Assembly: GCA_014281115.1 (NCBI GenBank) | Contig: JACONQ010000006.1 | Coordinates: forward strand, 1,674,001 to 1,738,000 | DNA: 64,000 nucleotides | Origin: Laburnicola sp. R22_1 | Lineage: Eukaryota; Ascomycota; Dothideomycetes; Pleosporales; Didymosphaeriaceae | Direction: 5' to 3' | Shown: piece by piece, positions 44,621-55,604 of the stretch | How the letters are laid out: each line of letters opens with the position of its first letter | Position numbering within the stretch: the stretch's first letter is position 1 | Notes under the pieces: model-generated | What the model saw: only the letters and a program-made list of their open reading frames with translations | Told to the model about the DNA's origin: nothing | The model's database searches: none | Program-made: the position numbers and the translations under genes

Positions 44621-45830
44621 CTTCTGGGTAGAAGTATAAACTGCCTCTACTTATTAGTTTTCGAGTAGCCCCACTGCGTTCAATTACTGCGTTTTTTTAT
44701 TGCGTTACTACCGCCTATATAATATTACGTAACGTTATGTGTGTGCTAAGCCCTAGGACTAGAGCGCGTTAACGTTTTTCTAATGCCTCCCCTAGCTTCC
44801 AAGACGACCTCTAATAACAACACCTCGCCCGCCCACCTGCCGCGTTACTAGATAATTAACACCCACCTTTTAACCATTTGCCGCCCTATTACTAGACAAT
44901 TAACCACTTAGAACCCCTGCTTCACTCCGCCGCTGCGATATATAATAAATCGCGCGCGCGCCTACTCCTAACACTAAATAGTACCCTAACACTTCGCTGG
45001 CCTTACTCCACCTATTACCTATAGAAGTCCCGCAGTATAAGCGCGTATTTGTACATTCGCCACGTCTTTATCACTTATTTCTAGTAGGATCTATTAACAT
45101 AACAACCCTTTAGAATCTCTAGGTTAAATGGCAGCTTCTTATGTTTTATATATCTCTAATAACCTTTGGCGAATCTAGCCTATTACTTTTTAAAATAGCT
45201 CTGGTTTGGTTTATCCACATGACTAAGGACCAGGCTGCCAAAATGGCAGAGAGAGAGCTACAGGTCGAAATCCATGATCCCTGGAGCACCTGGATATTGG
45301 CTGATGCCACGATAAGACAAACTAGCTACAGTAATTTATTTGCCACACAACTTATATTATGCTGCCATACTACTAGCGAGATTAGGAGGCGTTTAACTTT
45401 TGTAATACTAACCCTAGGTGTTGCTATTAGCGTTGTCTATCTTATTATATATGTATGGGTGCGTGACTGCCCGCTCTATAGAAAGCGCGTTGTTTAGTTA
45501 AGGGAAGACTATTGTGGATAGTAACCTTAAGGTCTTGGGCGACAATATACTCTGTGTGTGAGGGTGAATAAACACTTAATCTAGTTACGGATTTTTATAC
45601 TTTATGCGTAGGCCGCGTTACGTTCTTATCTTTAACTTTAACTTTGGTATCTATGGACCATAGTACACCGTAATCGACTACCTTATCATTAGTATAAGGG
45701 GCCGATTTGCACTTTCTAGTCCAACCTGTCTCGCTGCTTTACCTTTTTTAATGCGTTTTTAGTACACCCACAGCTTTTCCTTACAGCGTTGTACTGTACA
45801 CTAAAAGGTCTGCGATATTTCTCTTGCTAA
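44621..45830 (+). mobile_element. R1 retroposon copy A, full length and least damaged
   Basis: 1210 bp, flanked by tatatataaatttcc at 44606-44620 and tatatataatttcc at 45831-45844 (one indel). The 5' end is cttctgggtagaagtataaa and the 3' end is tgcgatatttctcttgctaa. No terminal inverted repeats and no A-tail. CpG and CpA are better kept than in the other copies. It contains an open frame at 45141-45497 (118 codons; an internal Met at 45219 begins MTKDQAAKMAERELQ). A segment DPWSTWILADATIRQTSY loosely recalls the W-xx-W-xx-AES-x-RRT region of fungal Zn2Cys6 regulators, so it could be captured host sequence. That resemblance is weak. The three other long copies have stops in this frame. Confidence 0.85.
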
Positions 45831-45844
45831 TATATATAATTTCC

Positions 45845-46860
45845 TGCGCAATAACCTATAATAGGTATAGGCTAAGTAGGCTAAGTACGCAGATACTAAA
45901 TAGGCACTAGTACTATTTTTTAAAGTTAGTAATAAAGTAATGTTAGATGCGCGCAACCTAAAGACTAAGAGACCTAGCTCTTTACTTAACTATAAAAATA
46001 GAGAACCCTTTTACATTATATAAGTTATTAATAATATAGTTTATAAACTTAACTTATCTAAAGAAATAGGCTAGCTATATAATATTTTCTACCTATAGCT
46101 ACTGCACCCTAATAATAAACAGCCGCTTAATGGGCAAGCGTATAATAAAGACAATATACTATTAAATAAGCACACTAATAAGAAATATAAGGTAAAGACT
46201 ATACTTACCTATTATTTAAATAAGTTAAAGAAGGATCTATATATGCCTAACCGCAGTATTATAGAGTATAAGGTTTTATAGAATAGTTTTAAAGAGCCTA
46301 TATAGAAGCCTTACTACAACTTACTTAAATACCCTTGTCTAGTTACTAGATTTTATACTAAGAACCTAAAGAAACTAGCTCTACTATATAACTTTAATAA
46401 GCTTATTATGCACTAGGACGTTATTATATATCTTGCGGCCCTACTTATTATAAACGCCTGTCTAGATGCCTAGAAATAGTTAAATATAGGTCTTAAGTTA
46501 ATAATACATAGTAGTTCCACTAGGAACCCTCCTAGTAGTAATACTCTTAGTAAGGTAGCTTATCCTACCTTATGCGGTGGCGTTTCTAGCGATAGTTATA
46601 GCAATAATATTAGTTATAGCAATAGTAAAATAATACCTATAGACGTTAATAAACTTACTTTAGTTTATAGCAATTTAGTAAAATCTTATAGTAGTTTTGT
46701 ATAAATTACTATAAGGACTATAATAGTTAAAAATAGAGTATAAGGTAGCGTAATATAATATAATAGAGCGCAATAGTGCGTAATATAATACGATAGTTAT
46801 ATAGAGACTAGTATATAGTTATATAGAGATAGATCTTAGCAGCACTAGAGTTGCTGCTAA
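45845..46860 (+). pseudogene. Gypsy integrase C-terminus
   Basis: After R1-A the plus strand reads FKVSNKVMLDARNLKTKRPS, then LNYKNREPFYIIQVINNIVYKLNL and LLHPNNKQPL. This is the integrase C-terminal GPY/F-type module (VYLxxKNIKTxRPSKKLDxKxxGPFxVxxxI...YxLxLP). A Ser/Asn-rich tail follows up to the 3' LTR. Confidence 0.75.
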
Positions 46861-46874
46861 GAAGAGAGGCATAG

Positions 46875-47090
46875 TGTTACTAATCTAAGATGCGGGCCTC
46901 TTACTTATATTATATTACATTTTTAGAACTAGCGCGATTACTAAGCAAGATTCTAAGTAAGGCTATATATATAGCCTGCCTATATATCCACCTTATGTAG
47001 GTATTACTACTATTATCTTATATATAGCGTAATAATCCTCATAGTGTCCTTATATTATTATTATAGCTATTTATTATATATATTCTAATA
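46875..47090 (+). repeat. 3' LTR of the gypsy element
   Basis: Colinear with 30794-31015. Its right edge is approximate because the 5-bp duplication is not clear. The histone relic continues directly after it. Confidence 0.7.
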
Positions 47091-47096
47091 ATATAT

Positions 47097-47400
47097 AGCT
47101 ATTACGCTTAAGAAAATTAAAAAGTACTAAAAGATTATTAAGCTCCTTATTAGGAAAATGCTATTCTGCTACCTTATTAAGGAAATAGCGTAAGATAATA
47201 ATAAGAAAGATGTGCGCTTCTAGTCTACTACGCTAGCTACTTTCTAAGAGGCAATAGAGGCTTTTCTAGTTTGAATATTTAAAGGTATTTTTATACTACT
47301 CTACTCCTACTATAAAATAAATACTAATATTAACGCTATTTATATAAAATAGGTTACTATATAGGCTAAGAATATATAGCTAGCAGATAGGTACTATAAG
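47097..47400 (+). pseudogene. Histone H3-like relic, histone-fold half
   Basis: Plus-strand frame: AITLKKIKKY(stop)KII, LLIRKMLFCYLIKEIA(stop), DNNKKDVRF(stop)STTLATF, EAIEAFLV(stop)IFKG, then about 36 extra bases (47284-47320, beginning GTATTT, possibly an intron) and NTNINAIYIK(stop)VTI(stop)AKNI(stop)LADR. Every element of the H3 fold from alpha-N (ALREIRRYQKS) to the end (RVTIMPKDIQLARR) is present in order. Stops are at Gln/Arg positions. Loop 1 is one residue longer than canonical H3 and alpha-2 has EAFLV rather than EAYLV, both seen in centromeric H3. The N-tail is of ordinary H3 type. Clearly H3 family; subtype undecided. Confidence 0.85.
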
Positions 47401-47579
47401 AAGTATATAGATACTAGGTAAATAGTAAGGCGCTTAGTTAGGTTTAATATATGCGTTTAATACTAAAGCTATACTTTTCCTATATTAATTAAATATAATA
47501 ATTACTACTATAATAATAAGGGCATTTTTTTAGTAATTTACTATAAAAATTGCATATAGCTAATAAAAAATATAATTAG

Positions 47580-47725
47580 TTAGACCTAATATAACCTAGT
47601 TAATATAACTCTAACCTAACCTATACCTATTACTAGCGTAAAATCTATAGGTAGAGGTTAGACTAGAGTTAGAGTCTTACGTAAGAGAACCTAACCCTAA
47701 CCTAACCTATACCAATTTGCCAGCC
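47580..47725 (-). repeat. Telomere-like/minisatellite tract
   Basis: ctctaacctaacctatacct and aaccctaacctaacctatac occur 100 bp apart around an inverted gaggttagactagagttaga stretch. Related to 25640-25860 but inverted. Confidence 0.55.
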
Positions 47726-47929
47726 TAACTAAACTAATAGCGTATAGAAATATTTCTTATACTAAATAACCTTAGCAGCCTATAAATATAGGTCTATTCT
47801 AGCTAAAAGAATAATATTAATATTATGCAAAGGTATATACGTAATATTAAGTTCCTAAGCCTATTTTAAAATTAGTATTTGTATAAAAGTAAACCTATAA
47901 AAAACAAGGGAACTTATATTAATAGAGAT

Positions 47930-49149
47930 CTCTTCTAGACAAGAGTTATAAACTGCCTTTACTTATTTAGTTTTTAAGTGGCCCCACTGTGTTTAATTGC
48001 TACGTTTTTTTATTGCGTTACTAGCGTCTACGTAACATTATATAGTATCACGTGTGCGCTAAGCCTAAAGCGCGTTAAAGTTTTTCTAATACCTCTCCTA
48101 GCTTCTAAGACAACCTATAACAACAACACTCTACCCGTCTACCTGCCGCGTTACCAGACAATCAATACCCACCTTTTAACCTTTCGCCGCCCTATTACTA
48201 GATAATTAACTACTTAGAACCCCCGCTTTGCTCTACTGCTATAATATATAATAAATTGCGCGCGCGCCTACTTTTAATACTAAACAGCACCCTAACACTT
48301 TACTAGCCTTACTTTACCTATTACCTATAGAAGTCTTATAGTATAAGCGCGTATTTGTATATCCGCTACGTCGTTATTACCTATTCCTAGTAGAATCTAT
48401 TAATATAACAACTCTTTAGAACCTCTAGGTTAAATAGCAGCTTCTTATATTTTATATATCTCTAACAACCTTTAGCAAATCTAGCCTATTACTTTTTAAA
48501 ATAGCTCTAGTTTAGTTTATCTACATAGCTAAGGACTAGGCTGCTAAAATAGCAGAGACAGAGCTATAGGTTAAAATCTATAGTCTCTAGAGCACCTAGA
48601 TATTAGCTAATACCGCGATAAGACAAACTAGCTATAGTAATCTATTTGCTACACAACTTATATTGTGCTACTATACTGCTAGTAAGATTAAAAGGCGTTT
48701 AACCTTTATAATATTAATCCTAGGTATTACTATCAGCGTTGTCTATCTTATTATATATGTATAGGTGCGTAACCGCCCGCCCTATAGAAAGCGCATTATT
48801 TAGTTAAGGGAAGACTATTATAGATAGTAACCTTAAGGTCTTAGGCAACAATATACTCTGTGTGTAAGGGTGAATAAACACTTAATATATCTAGTTGCAG
48901 ATTTTTATACTTTGTACGTAGGCCGCGTTATATTCTTATCTTTAACTTTAACTTTAGTATCCTTAGACTATAGTACACTGTAATTAACTACCTTATTATT
49001 AGTATAAGGGGCCGATTTGCACACGAATAGTCCCTAGCCTAACCTATTTCGCTGCTTTACCTTTTTTTAATGTGTTTTTAGCATATCTACAGCATTCCCT
49101 TATAGCGTTGTACTGTACACCAAAAGGTCTGCGATGTTTCTCTTCCTAA
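47930..49149 (+). mobile_element. R1 retroposon copy B
   Basis: 1220 bp, flanked by tattaatagagat at 47917-47929 and tattaatatagat at 49150-49162. The inverted E6 copy shows the uninterrupted site near 60470. RIP-damaged: the copy-A frame is broken here by several stops. Confidence 0.85.
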
Positions 49150-49931
49150 TATTAATATAGATATTCTAGAAGAGTATATAGTTTATATAGAAACTAATAA
49201 AGAGGGTAATAGACATTCTTCTATCTAAAAAATTATATATAATAAGATTAAAGCTAGGGAAGCTAACTTAGTTATTAGCTAGTATAAGTGCTATTATCTA
49301 TAGTAAGTTAGTACTATATAAAGATAAAATATTATATAATCAACGGCATAGTTTAGCACTATATAAAATAGGGGATTAGCTTAATAAAGAAAAAAAAAAA
49401 AAGAGCTAGGAAGAAAAGATATATATAAAGAGATATTTAAAGTAAAGAATAAGAAAGAGAAGAATAAAAAAGGAAAGCCTACCTTGTAGGCCTCTCCCTT
49501 CTATCTAGAGCCTTAATTTCTACTCCTTATTAGCGTCTCTCTTCCTTCTATCTAATATTATATCAATACCTAATATCGCTGCCTAAACAAATAAGATAAA
49601 TAGGTTTACGTATTATATAAGAAATAAGCTAAGTAAAAGAACTTTATATAAATAATATATTATTACTATAATTTTATTATTAACTGCGCAATCTTACCCT
49701 TAACTACTATTAGCTAGACTACTACTCTACTACTAATAAGCCTAATTACGCCTCTAATAAATAGTGGTAAAGTATAATAAATCGTTACTTAATAAAATTT
49801 TCCTACTAACTAGAGTAGACTAGCTAGAGCAGAAGGCGTACAAATAGGGAAATAATAAATAAATAGAATAAATATTAGCAAGTAGATAGTTTGTGTAGAG
49901 AAAGGAAGAACTACTAATAGTAACCTTAAAA

Positions 49932-50222
49932 TAAAAAGTTGCTAGTATCTATATACTATATAGGCAAGAGCACCTAAGGTAGTTAAAGTTTTAATATTAT
50001 TGCATAATAGTATTATATAGAAATTATATAATACCTATACACTGCAGCCTATATACTATAGGATCTTCTTCTTTCTATCTACACTCTTTCTAGAGATAAG
50101 TAATTAATACTAAGTTATTCTGTTATATTATCTCCTTTCTTATATGCTTATTCTATACACTCTTTACATTTACTAATATAGAGTATTAGATATTAATATC
50201 TATATAGCTAGCTGTAGAGTAC
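49932..50222 (+). repeat. E6 terminal repeat (LTR-like)
   Basis: Same 290-bp sequence as 19105-19393 and inverted 59406-59694. Confidence 0.6.
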
Positions 50223-50254
50223 CTATTTAATAAAAACTTCTATTATTATTCTAT

Positions 50255-50645
50255 AATCGTTTTAGTTTATAGTTTTAGGCCTTTATTTTATTTTAAAGTT
50301 TCCAAATAAATAACCTATAGAGAAAGTCTTTACTAGAAATAACTTAATAATAATATATAGTTTCTTAATAGATAACTAAAGGGAAAATCATTTAATAGAA
50401 AAACCTTTTTATTTTAAAGTTTTTAAATCGATAACTTAAAGAGAAAACCTTTATTAGAATAATCTTAATTATAATTTATAGTTTCTTAATAGATAACTAA
50501 AGAAAAAACCCTTTTATAGGAAAACTATTATATTTTAAAGTTTCTAAATAGATAACTTAAAGAGAAAACCTTAATGATCAAAAGCTTAATTATAATTTAT
50601 AGTTTCTTAATAGAAAACTAAATAGAAAACCTTTTAATAGGAAAA
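50255..50645 (+). repeat. AT-rich tandem repeat, about 120-bp unit
   Basis: Three to four units of ttataatttatagtttctta, atagataactaaagg, then a ttttaaagtttctaaat half, so the unit itself is a diverged dimer of about 60 bp. Function unknown. Confidence 0.7.
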
Positions 50646-50668
50646 TCTTATAGATATAGACTTCTATT

Positions 50669-50795
50669 GCCTTTTTATAATTACCATCTTTTTACGCTCT
50701 TTTTAATTACTAAACAGGGGCTCTGCTTTTTTTGTCATGTTATTTGAGATGAAAGCCTTTGTCGCGCTACCCCTAGGTAGTTAATTTAACGCCAC
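50669..50795 (-). repeat. R3 SINE-like repeat with 13-bp duplication
   Basis: 127 bp, flanked by atagacttctatt at 50656-50668 and atagacttttatt at 50796-50808 (one C/T difference). Confidence 0.8.
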
Positions 50796-50829
50796 ATAGA
50801 CTTTTATTATTCATATTAATTATACTCTT

Positions 50830-51440
50830 CTTATATTAATTCTTTATGAGAATAATTTTATCTATTACTTTTTTAAAAGCTATAGTATTTAAACTTTTAG
50901 TAAAGATATCTATCGATTACTCTTTAGTACTAATATAGTCTAAATTAATTAAACGTTTTAAAATATTTTCTTTTATATAGTAATATTATATTAAATATCT
51001 TTGTCGTGTAGACATTCTAACCAAGGTTAAGTCCGCACCATACACAGAGAGGAGTAAAATAGAAGACACTAAAACCTAGTACCTAGCACATAGTAGTAGT
51101 AACAAAATATACACAAAATAATAATAATTTTGTTATTAACTTTCTTTACAGCAGCATCGTCGATAGTAGTTAATAGATAGTCTGCTATCTGGCATAACTA
51201 AGTCATATATTATCTCTTAACTGGTGGACTATTGGAGAGCCGCAGTGGACCGCGAAGTGGCAACATAGTAATACTATATATTAATATATTTAGATTTAGA
51301 ATAGTATTATAGATCTTTAGCTAATTTAATAGTAGTAGGTTGATTATTACATAATAGATAATAACTTTTATTATTACTATTAATATTTAAAAGTCTAAAT
51401 ATACGTATTAAATTAATATATTCTTTTAAAACTTTATTAG
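50830..51440 (-). pseudogene. Copia-B RNase H, C-terminal part
   Basis: Minus-strand reading across the R4 copy: IEYIATTNKVLKEYINLIRI, LLCNNQPTTIKLAKDL(stop)YY, SKSKYINI(stop)YYY, then EQSIDIFTKSLNTIAFKKV. This is the classical copia ending (EAEYIAxxxAxKEAxWL...DNxxAxxLAxNP...RTKHIDIxYH...ADIFTKPL). Confidence 0.8.
50992..51265 (-). mobile_element. R4 retroposon, full-length copy (274 bp)
   Basis: Flanked by tagtaatattatat at 50978-50991 and tagtaatactatat at 51266-51279. Less RIP-damaged than the copy at 16500. The minus-strand 5' end is tgttgccacttcgcggtcca and the 3' end cgacaaagatatttaa. Despite the TGTTG start, a 14-bp duplication argues against an LTR. Confidence 0.8.
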
Positions 51441-51453
51441 TAGCTATATACTC

Positions 51454-52813
51454 CTCCTGGGCTGGAGAATAAACTGCCTCCACTTATTAGTTTTCGAGTG
51501 GCCCTACTGTGTTTAATTACTGCGTTTTTTTATTGTGTTACTAGCGCCTATATAATATAATATTATATAATATTATACAAAGTTATATGTAAGTGCTAAG
51601 TCCTAGGACTAGAGCGCGTTAAAATTTTACTAACGTTTCTTCTCCTAGCTTTTAAGATAATAAACAAACTTATAATAATAATACCCTAACTTGTTTGCCC
51701 ACCCACTATCTTACTAGATAATAGACTCTACCTTTCCTTGCCGCCTTATTAGATAATTAATAACTTAGACTCCTACTTCGCCACTATAATATATAACAAA
51801 TTACTCGCGCGCTTCCTACTTCTGCTACTAAATAGCATCCTACTATCCTCCGCTAATAACTTATTAACTTTTAAATACCTAGCTATTACTTTACCTATCT
51901 TCTATAGAAATTCTACAGAATAAGTGTATATTTATATATGTCCTACGCTTTTAGTAACTATCCTTTATATATATTTTTCTTATAGTAAATTGCTAGCTAT
52001 TCTAGATTATACTAAACCATTTCTCTATACCTTTTACTACTATATTACTCCTAGATCTAATTAAACCTTACCTCTTATTTGCTAAAAGCGCTCTAGTAAT
52101 AACTATCTCTAATATAGCTAAGGACTAGGTAGCTAAACTAGTAGAGAGAGAGCTATAAGTTAAAATTTATAGTCCCTAGAGTACCTAGATATTGCTAAAC
52201 GCTATAATAAGACAAACTAGCTATAGTAATCTATTTACTATATAACTTATACTATACTACTATACGTTCTATAAAAATAATAGGCGTCTAATCTTTATAA
52301 TAGTAGTCCTATATATATATTATTATTATACTACTTATTATTAGTATTATTCTACTTATTATTAGTATTATTCTACTTATTATTAGTATTATTCTACTTA
52401 ACTTTAGGATTATTCTACTTATTATATATATATAGGCGTCTAACTGCCTACCTAGTAGAAAGCGCATTAATAGGTTAAGGGATAGCTATACTAGATTATA
52501 ACCTTAAGATCGTGCGCAACAATTAAATATATTATATAGTAGATAGATAAATACTTAATCTAGTTACTAATTTTATACTACATAGGCAATCGCGTGTTAT
52601 ATTATTATTAACTTTAGTACCTATAGACTATAGTATAGCGTACAATTAACTTTATAAGGGGCTAGCTAATTTGTATATACTTATAAGCAGTTCCTAAATA
52701 GCTAAACCTATTTTACTACTTTACCTTATTTTAAAGCGTTTTTGTAGCACCCCTATAGCTTTCTATAACAGCGTTATACTGTGTACTAAGAGTGCGCGAA
52801 GTCTTCTTTTACA
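51454..52813 (+). mobile_element. R1 retroposon copy C, with internal 21-bp repeats
   Basis: 1360 bp, flanked by a perfect 16-bp duplication tagtagctatatactc at 51438-51453 and 52814-52829. It disrupts the RNase H of Copia-B. The extra length against copies A and B comes partly from a run of attattctacttattattag units at 52324-52410. Its 3' end (gtgcgcgaagtcttctttta) is the closest relative here of the fragment in the kinase-like gene. Confidence 0.88.
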
Positions 52814-52987
52814 TAGTAGCTATATACTCTATCTTATAACTAGATAGCACTATAGATTTTTATAATTTACTATACTAACTAATAAAAGTATTATTAATAG
52901 TAAAAGTAAAGCTACTTGTACTTTTTCTTTCTACTAAATTATCCTCCTAATCTAAATCTTTATAATCTATTAAATTAAATAAATTAT
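52814..52987 (-). pseudogene. Copia-B RNase H, N-terminal part
   Basis: Minus strand: VERKSTSSFTFTINNTFIS, then YSKL(stop)KSIVLSSYKIEY, matching RKSTSGYVFxLxxxAISWxSKxQxxVALSTTEAEY. It runs directly into the 51440 segment if R1-C is removed. Confidence 0.75.
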
Positions 52988-53114
52988 GTGGCATTAATTA
53001 ATCTACCTAGGAGTAGGACAACAAAGGCTTTTATCTCAAATAACATAATAAAAAAGCAGAGCCCCCTGCTTAGTAATCAAAAAGATCGTGAAAAGGGTAA
53101 TCACAAAAAAAACG
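52988..53114 (+). repeat. R3 SINE-like repeat with perfect 11-bp duplication
   Basis: 127 bp from gtggcattaattaatctacc to cacaaaaaaaacg, flanked by aaataaattat at 52977-52987 and 53115-53125. Confidence 0.85.
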
Positions 53115-53199
53115 AAATAAATTATTACTAGATTTAGATTAGTTTTTAGTTATAGTATTATTAAATACTATTATATAATTTTAGTACTAATTTAATACT

Positions 53200-54120
53200 T
53201 CTAAAATCTCTATAGTAGTATAATTAAAAGAATTAGAAATAACTATAAATCTAGTATAGTTATTAACTATGTAGGTTACACCTAGCCTAGTTTTAGTAGA
53301 TAAATATATTACACTATCTATTTATTATTAATAGTAATTAATTTCATTATCTATTGCTTAACTAGTGTTGTTATTTAGTTTAATTTCTAGCTTACTAGAA
53401 TAACTCATAGGATTTAAATTAGTTTATTATACTTTTTAGGTATACTATTAAGATATTTAGTTTAACTTAAAGTAATACTATTTTTAGTTTTATTAGTTTC
53501 TATGCCTAGAAAATAAGAGACTTCACTTAAGCCTTTTAGATATGAATTTAGATTCTTAAGACTATTCTTTATAGATTTAATAGGTTTTAAATTAGATTTT
53601 AATACTAGTATATTATCTACATATATTACTATTATTATATTAACTTTAGAATTAAGGAAAACTCCTTATTATAAAATAATAGGTAGGAAACCTAACTCTT
53701 TTAACTTATTAGCTAAAAAATATACTATAGTCTAAGTAATTATTTTAATTTATATAAAGCTTTATTAAACTTATAAACTATAGATTTGTTACTATTAACA
53801 TTAAAATTAATAGAGTATTAGGTCCCCATTAAATTACTATTGTTAATAATAATATTATTATTATTTAAAAACTATTAGATTGTTCTATATAAATTTCTTT
53901 AACTATAGTAGTATAGATAAACGTAGTTTTAAAGTCCTATTACCTTATTTCTAAATTATTAAATATAGCTCGAAAAAATAGTAATTTAATTATTTCTAGC
54001 CTAGTAGTATTAGCAAAGGTTTCTAGGTATTTTAAGCTATAAGTTTAACTAAAGCCTTTAACTACCTACCTAGCTTTATACTTAATAATTTTATTATCTT
54101 TATTAGTTTTTAATTTATAA
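53200..54120 (-). pseudogene. Copia-B reverse transcriptase
   Basis: Minus-strand blocks KLKELGFLPIIL, IIVIYVDNILVLKSNLKPIK, LSEVSYFLGIETNKTKNSIT and TKYLNSIPKKYN: the YVDD box (here YVDN) and the LGEVSYFLGIEI motif of copia RT. Confidence 0.85.
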
Positions 54121-54682
54121 ACCTTTCTACCTTTTAGAGCTTTTTTTCTTACTAGGTAATTTCGTTATAAACTAAGTTTTCTAGTTTACTAAACAACTAA
54201 TTTCTAGTTTTATAGCTTTATTCTATTCTAAATTATTACTTATAATAGCGTTTTGAAAAGTATTAGGTTCTTTATTTAATAAAATAGTAGATAGACTAAA
54301 GTCTAAACTATTATTATTAACAAATAAGTTATAAGGTATAAAATCCTTTAATAGTTATTTATTCTTCTCTAAGGTATATTAACTATAGAATAGAGCTATT
54401 ATTTATAGTACTCATTATAGAATTATCTATAGTAGTATCTATGTTATTATCTATAGAATAGTTTTATATATATTTAGTAGACTTATTATAACTAGAGTTA
54501 TCTTCTAAGTTATACTTATCTATAATAAGCTCTTAATCAATAGGTATAGTATTAAAATTAAAAAAACTTTTTCTAGTACTACAAGGTCTTTAGTCTAGGT
54601 TTTTTTAGTCATTAAAATCTATAAGAATTTTCTTTTTAGCTTTAGACTCTAGTTTTTAATTTACTTTTAATTTTTATATATT

Positions 54683-54780
54683 GTTAAATTATCTACCTGG
54701 GGGTAAAATAACAAAGGCTTTTATCTTAAACCATAAAAAAGCAAAGCCTCCTACTTAGTAATTAAAACGAGCGTAAAATT
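54683..54780 (+). repeat. R3 SINE-like repeat
   Basis: tgttaaattatctacctggg, then aagcaaagcctcctacttag. Confidence 0.65.
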
Positions 54781-54908
54781 TTTTTTTTTAGAAAATAATG
54801 GAGTTCTAAATTTTAATTAACTTATAGTTAATTTTAATATTAGGATAAAGTAGATTAAATAGTATCTTATTATTAAAATTAGAATAATATATTATATTAT
54901 ATAATAAA

Positions 54909-54950
54909 CACTAGTCGACCTTAGTTAGAATCTTAATTCGACGAAGATCT
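54909..54950 (+). repeat. R4 fragment, truncated
   Basis: gaccttagttagaatcttaa then ttcgacgaagatctt, the fixed 3' end of R4 in forward orientation. The flanks aataaacactag and aataacaaacagtag are a possible imperfect duplication. Confidence 0.5.
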
Positions 54951-54959
54951 TCAATAACA

Positions 54960-55420
54960 AACAGTAGAAGCTAAAGTCTCTCCCTATATATAAAAAGGAC
55001 AACTAGAATTATACAATAGACGCCTAATAGTCTCTATTATAGTTCTATTTATTCTTTCTATTAAACTATTTCATTCTAAGATTATGGGACTATTAAATTC
55101 TTATATTATCGCTTCCAGAATATAAAGGTTACTAAATAAAAAAATTTTAAATTCTAGACTATTATTAGTTCTAACTCTTTTAATAACTAAAAGTCTAGGT
55201 ATTTAGTGATCTAATGTAGAATAATTAAATTATAATTAAAATCTTTAGAAGTACTAAAAGTAATAGGCCTATATAAATTTAATATTACTTTATCTAAATA
55301 ACTAATAGTCTTAGAAACAATCTCTCTATTAACTTTATTAATTATTTTAGTAGCTAAATAAATACTATATTAAATATTCTTATAACTTTCTAGTCGGCTT
55401 ACTGAACACCGTTTTTAACT
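54960..55420 (-). pseudogene. Copia-B integrase relic
   Basis: Minus strand near 55110-54970: a PxxxxxNSLIERINRTIIETIRRLL-type block (read with frame changes), the copia integrase stretch containing the catalytic Glu and the conserved NR(T) after it. Confidence 0.6.
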
Positions 55421-55604
55421 CTTTTTTAGTTTGAGGTTAAGGTAGATTAATATAGAAGGTTATATATACTATGTACAGTACCTAATTCTAATTAAAGACT
55501 AATCTTAAACACGCTAACGTAATAACAGTTTAAACAACAATAGTTTAAACAATAATAGGTTAAACAGCAATAGTTTAAACTCACTCGCACCCTCTAATTA
55601 AACA

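Larger units (their letters stand above)
30794..47090 (+). mobile_element. Ty3/gypsy retrotransposon relic inserted in the H3-like gene
   Basis: LTR-like ends start with tgttactaatctaaggtgcg at 30794 and tgttactaatctaagatgcg at 46875. The plus-strand interior runs gag-like (about 32190-34200), a cysteine-free region, then reverse transcriptase (35290-35751), a 6.6-kb copia insertion (35752-42353), the remainder of the RT, RNase H and integrase (42359-44600), an R4 scrap and R1-A, and the integrase C-terminus (45860-46700). All frames carry many TAG/TAA at Gln positions. Non-autonomous now. Confidence 0.8.
47735..50222 (+). mobile_element. E6 repeat (LTR-element-like), interrupted by R1-B
   Basis: Without R1-B (47930-49149 plus duplication) it aligns with the inverted copy at 59406-60570: taagaataatattaatatta, the aaagctagggaagctaactt region, the aaaaagagctaggaagaaaa tract, and the LTR-like end at 49932-50222. 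No coding motif recognised. It is probably the remnant of an LTR element or a non-autonomous derivative. Confidence 0.55.

Noticed and set aside
50992..51265. R4 as a solo LTR because it starts TGTTG on the minus strand
   Set aside because: The flanking duplication is 14 bp, not 4-6 bp, and other copies are truncated at one end only.
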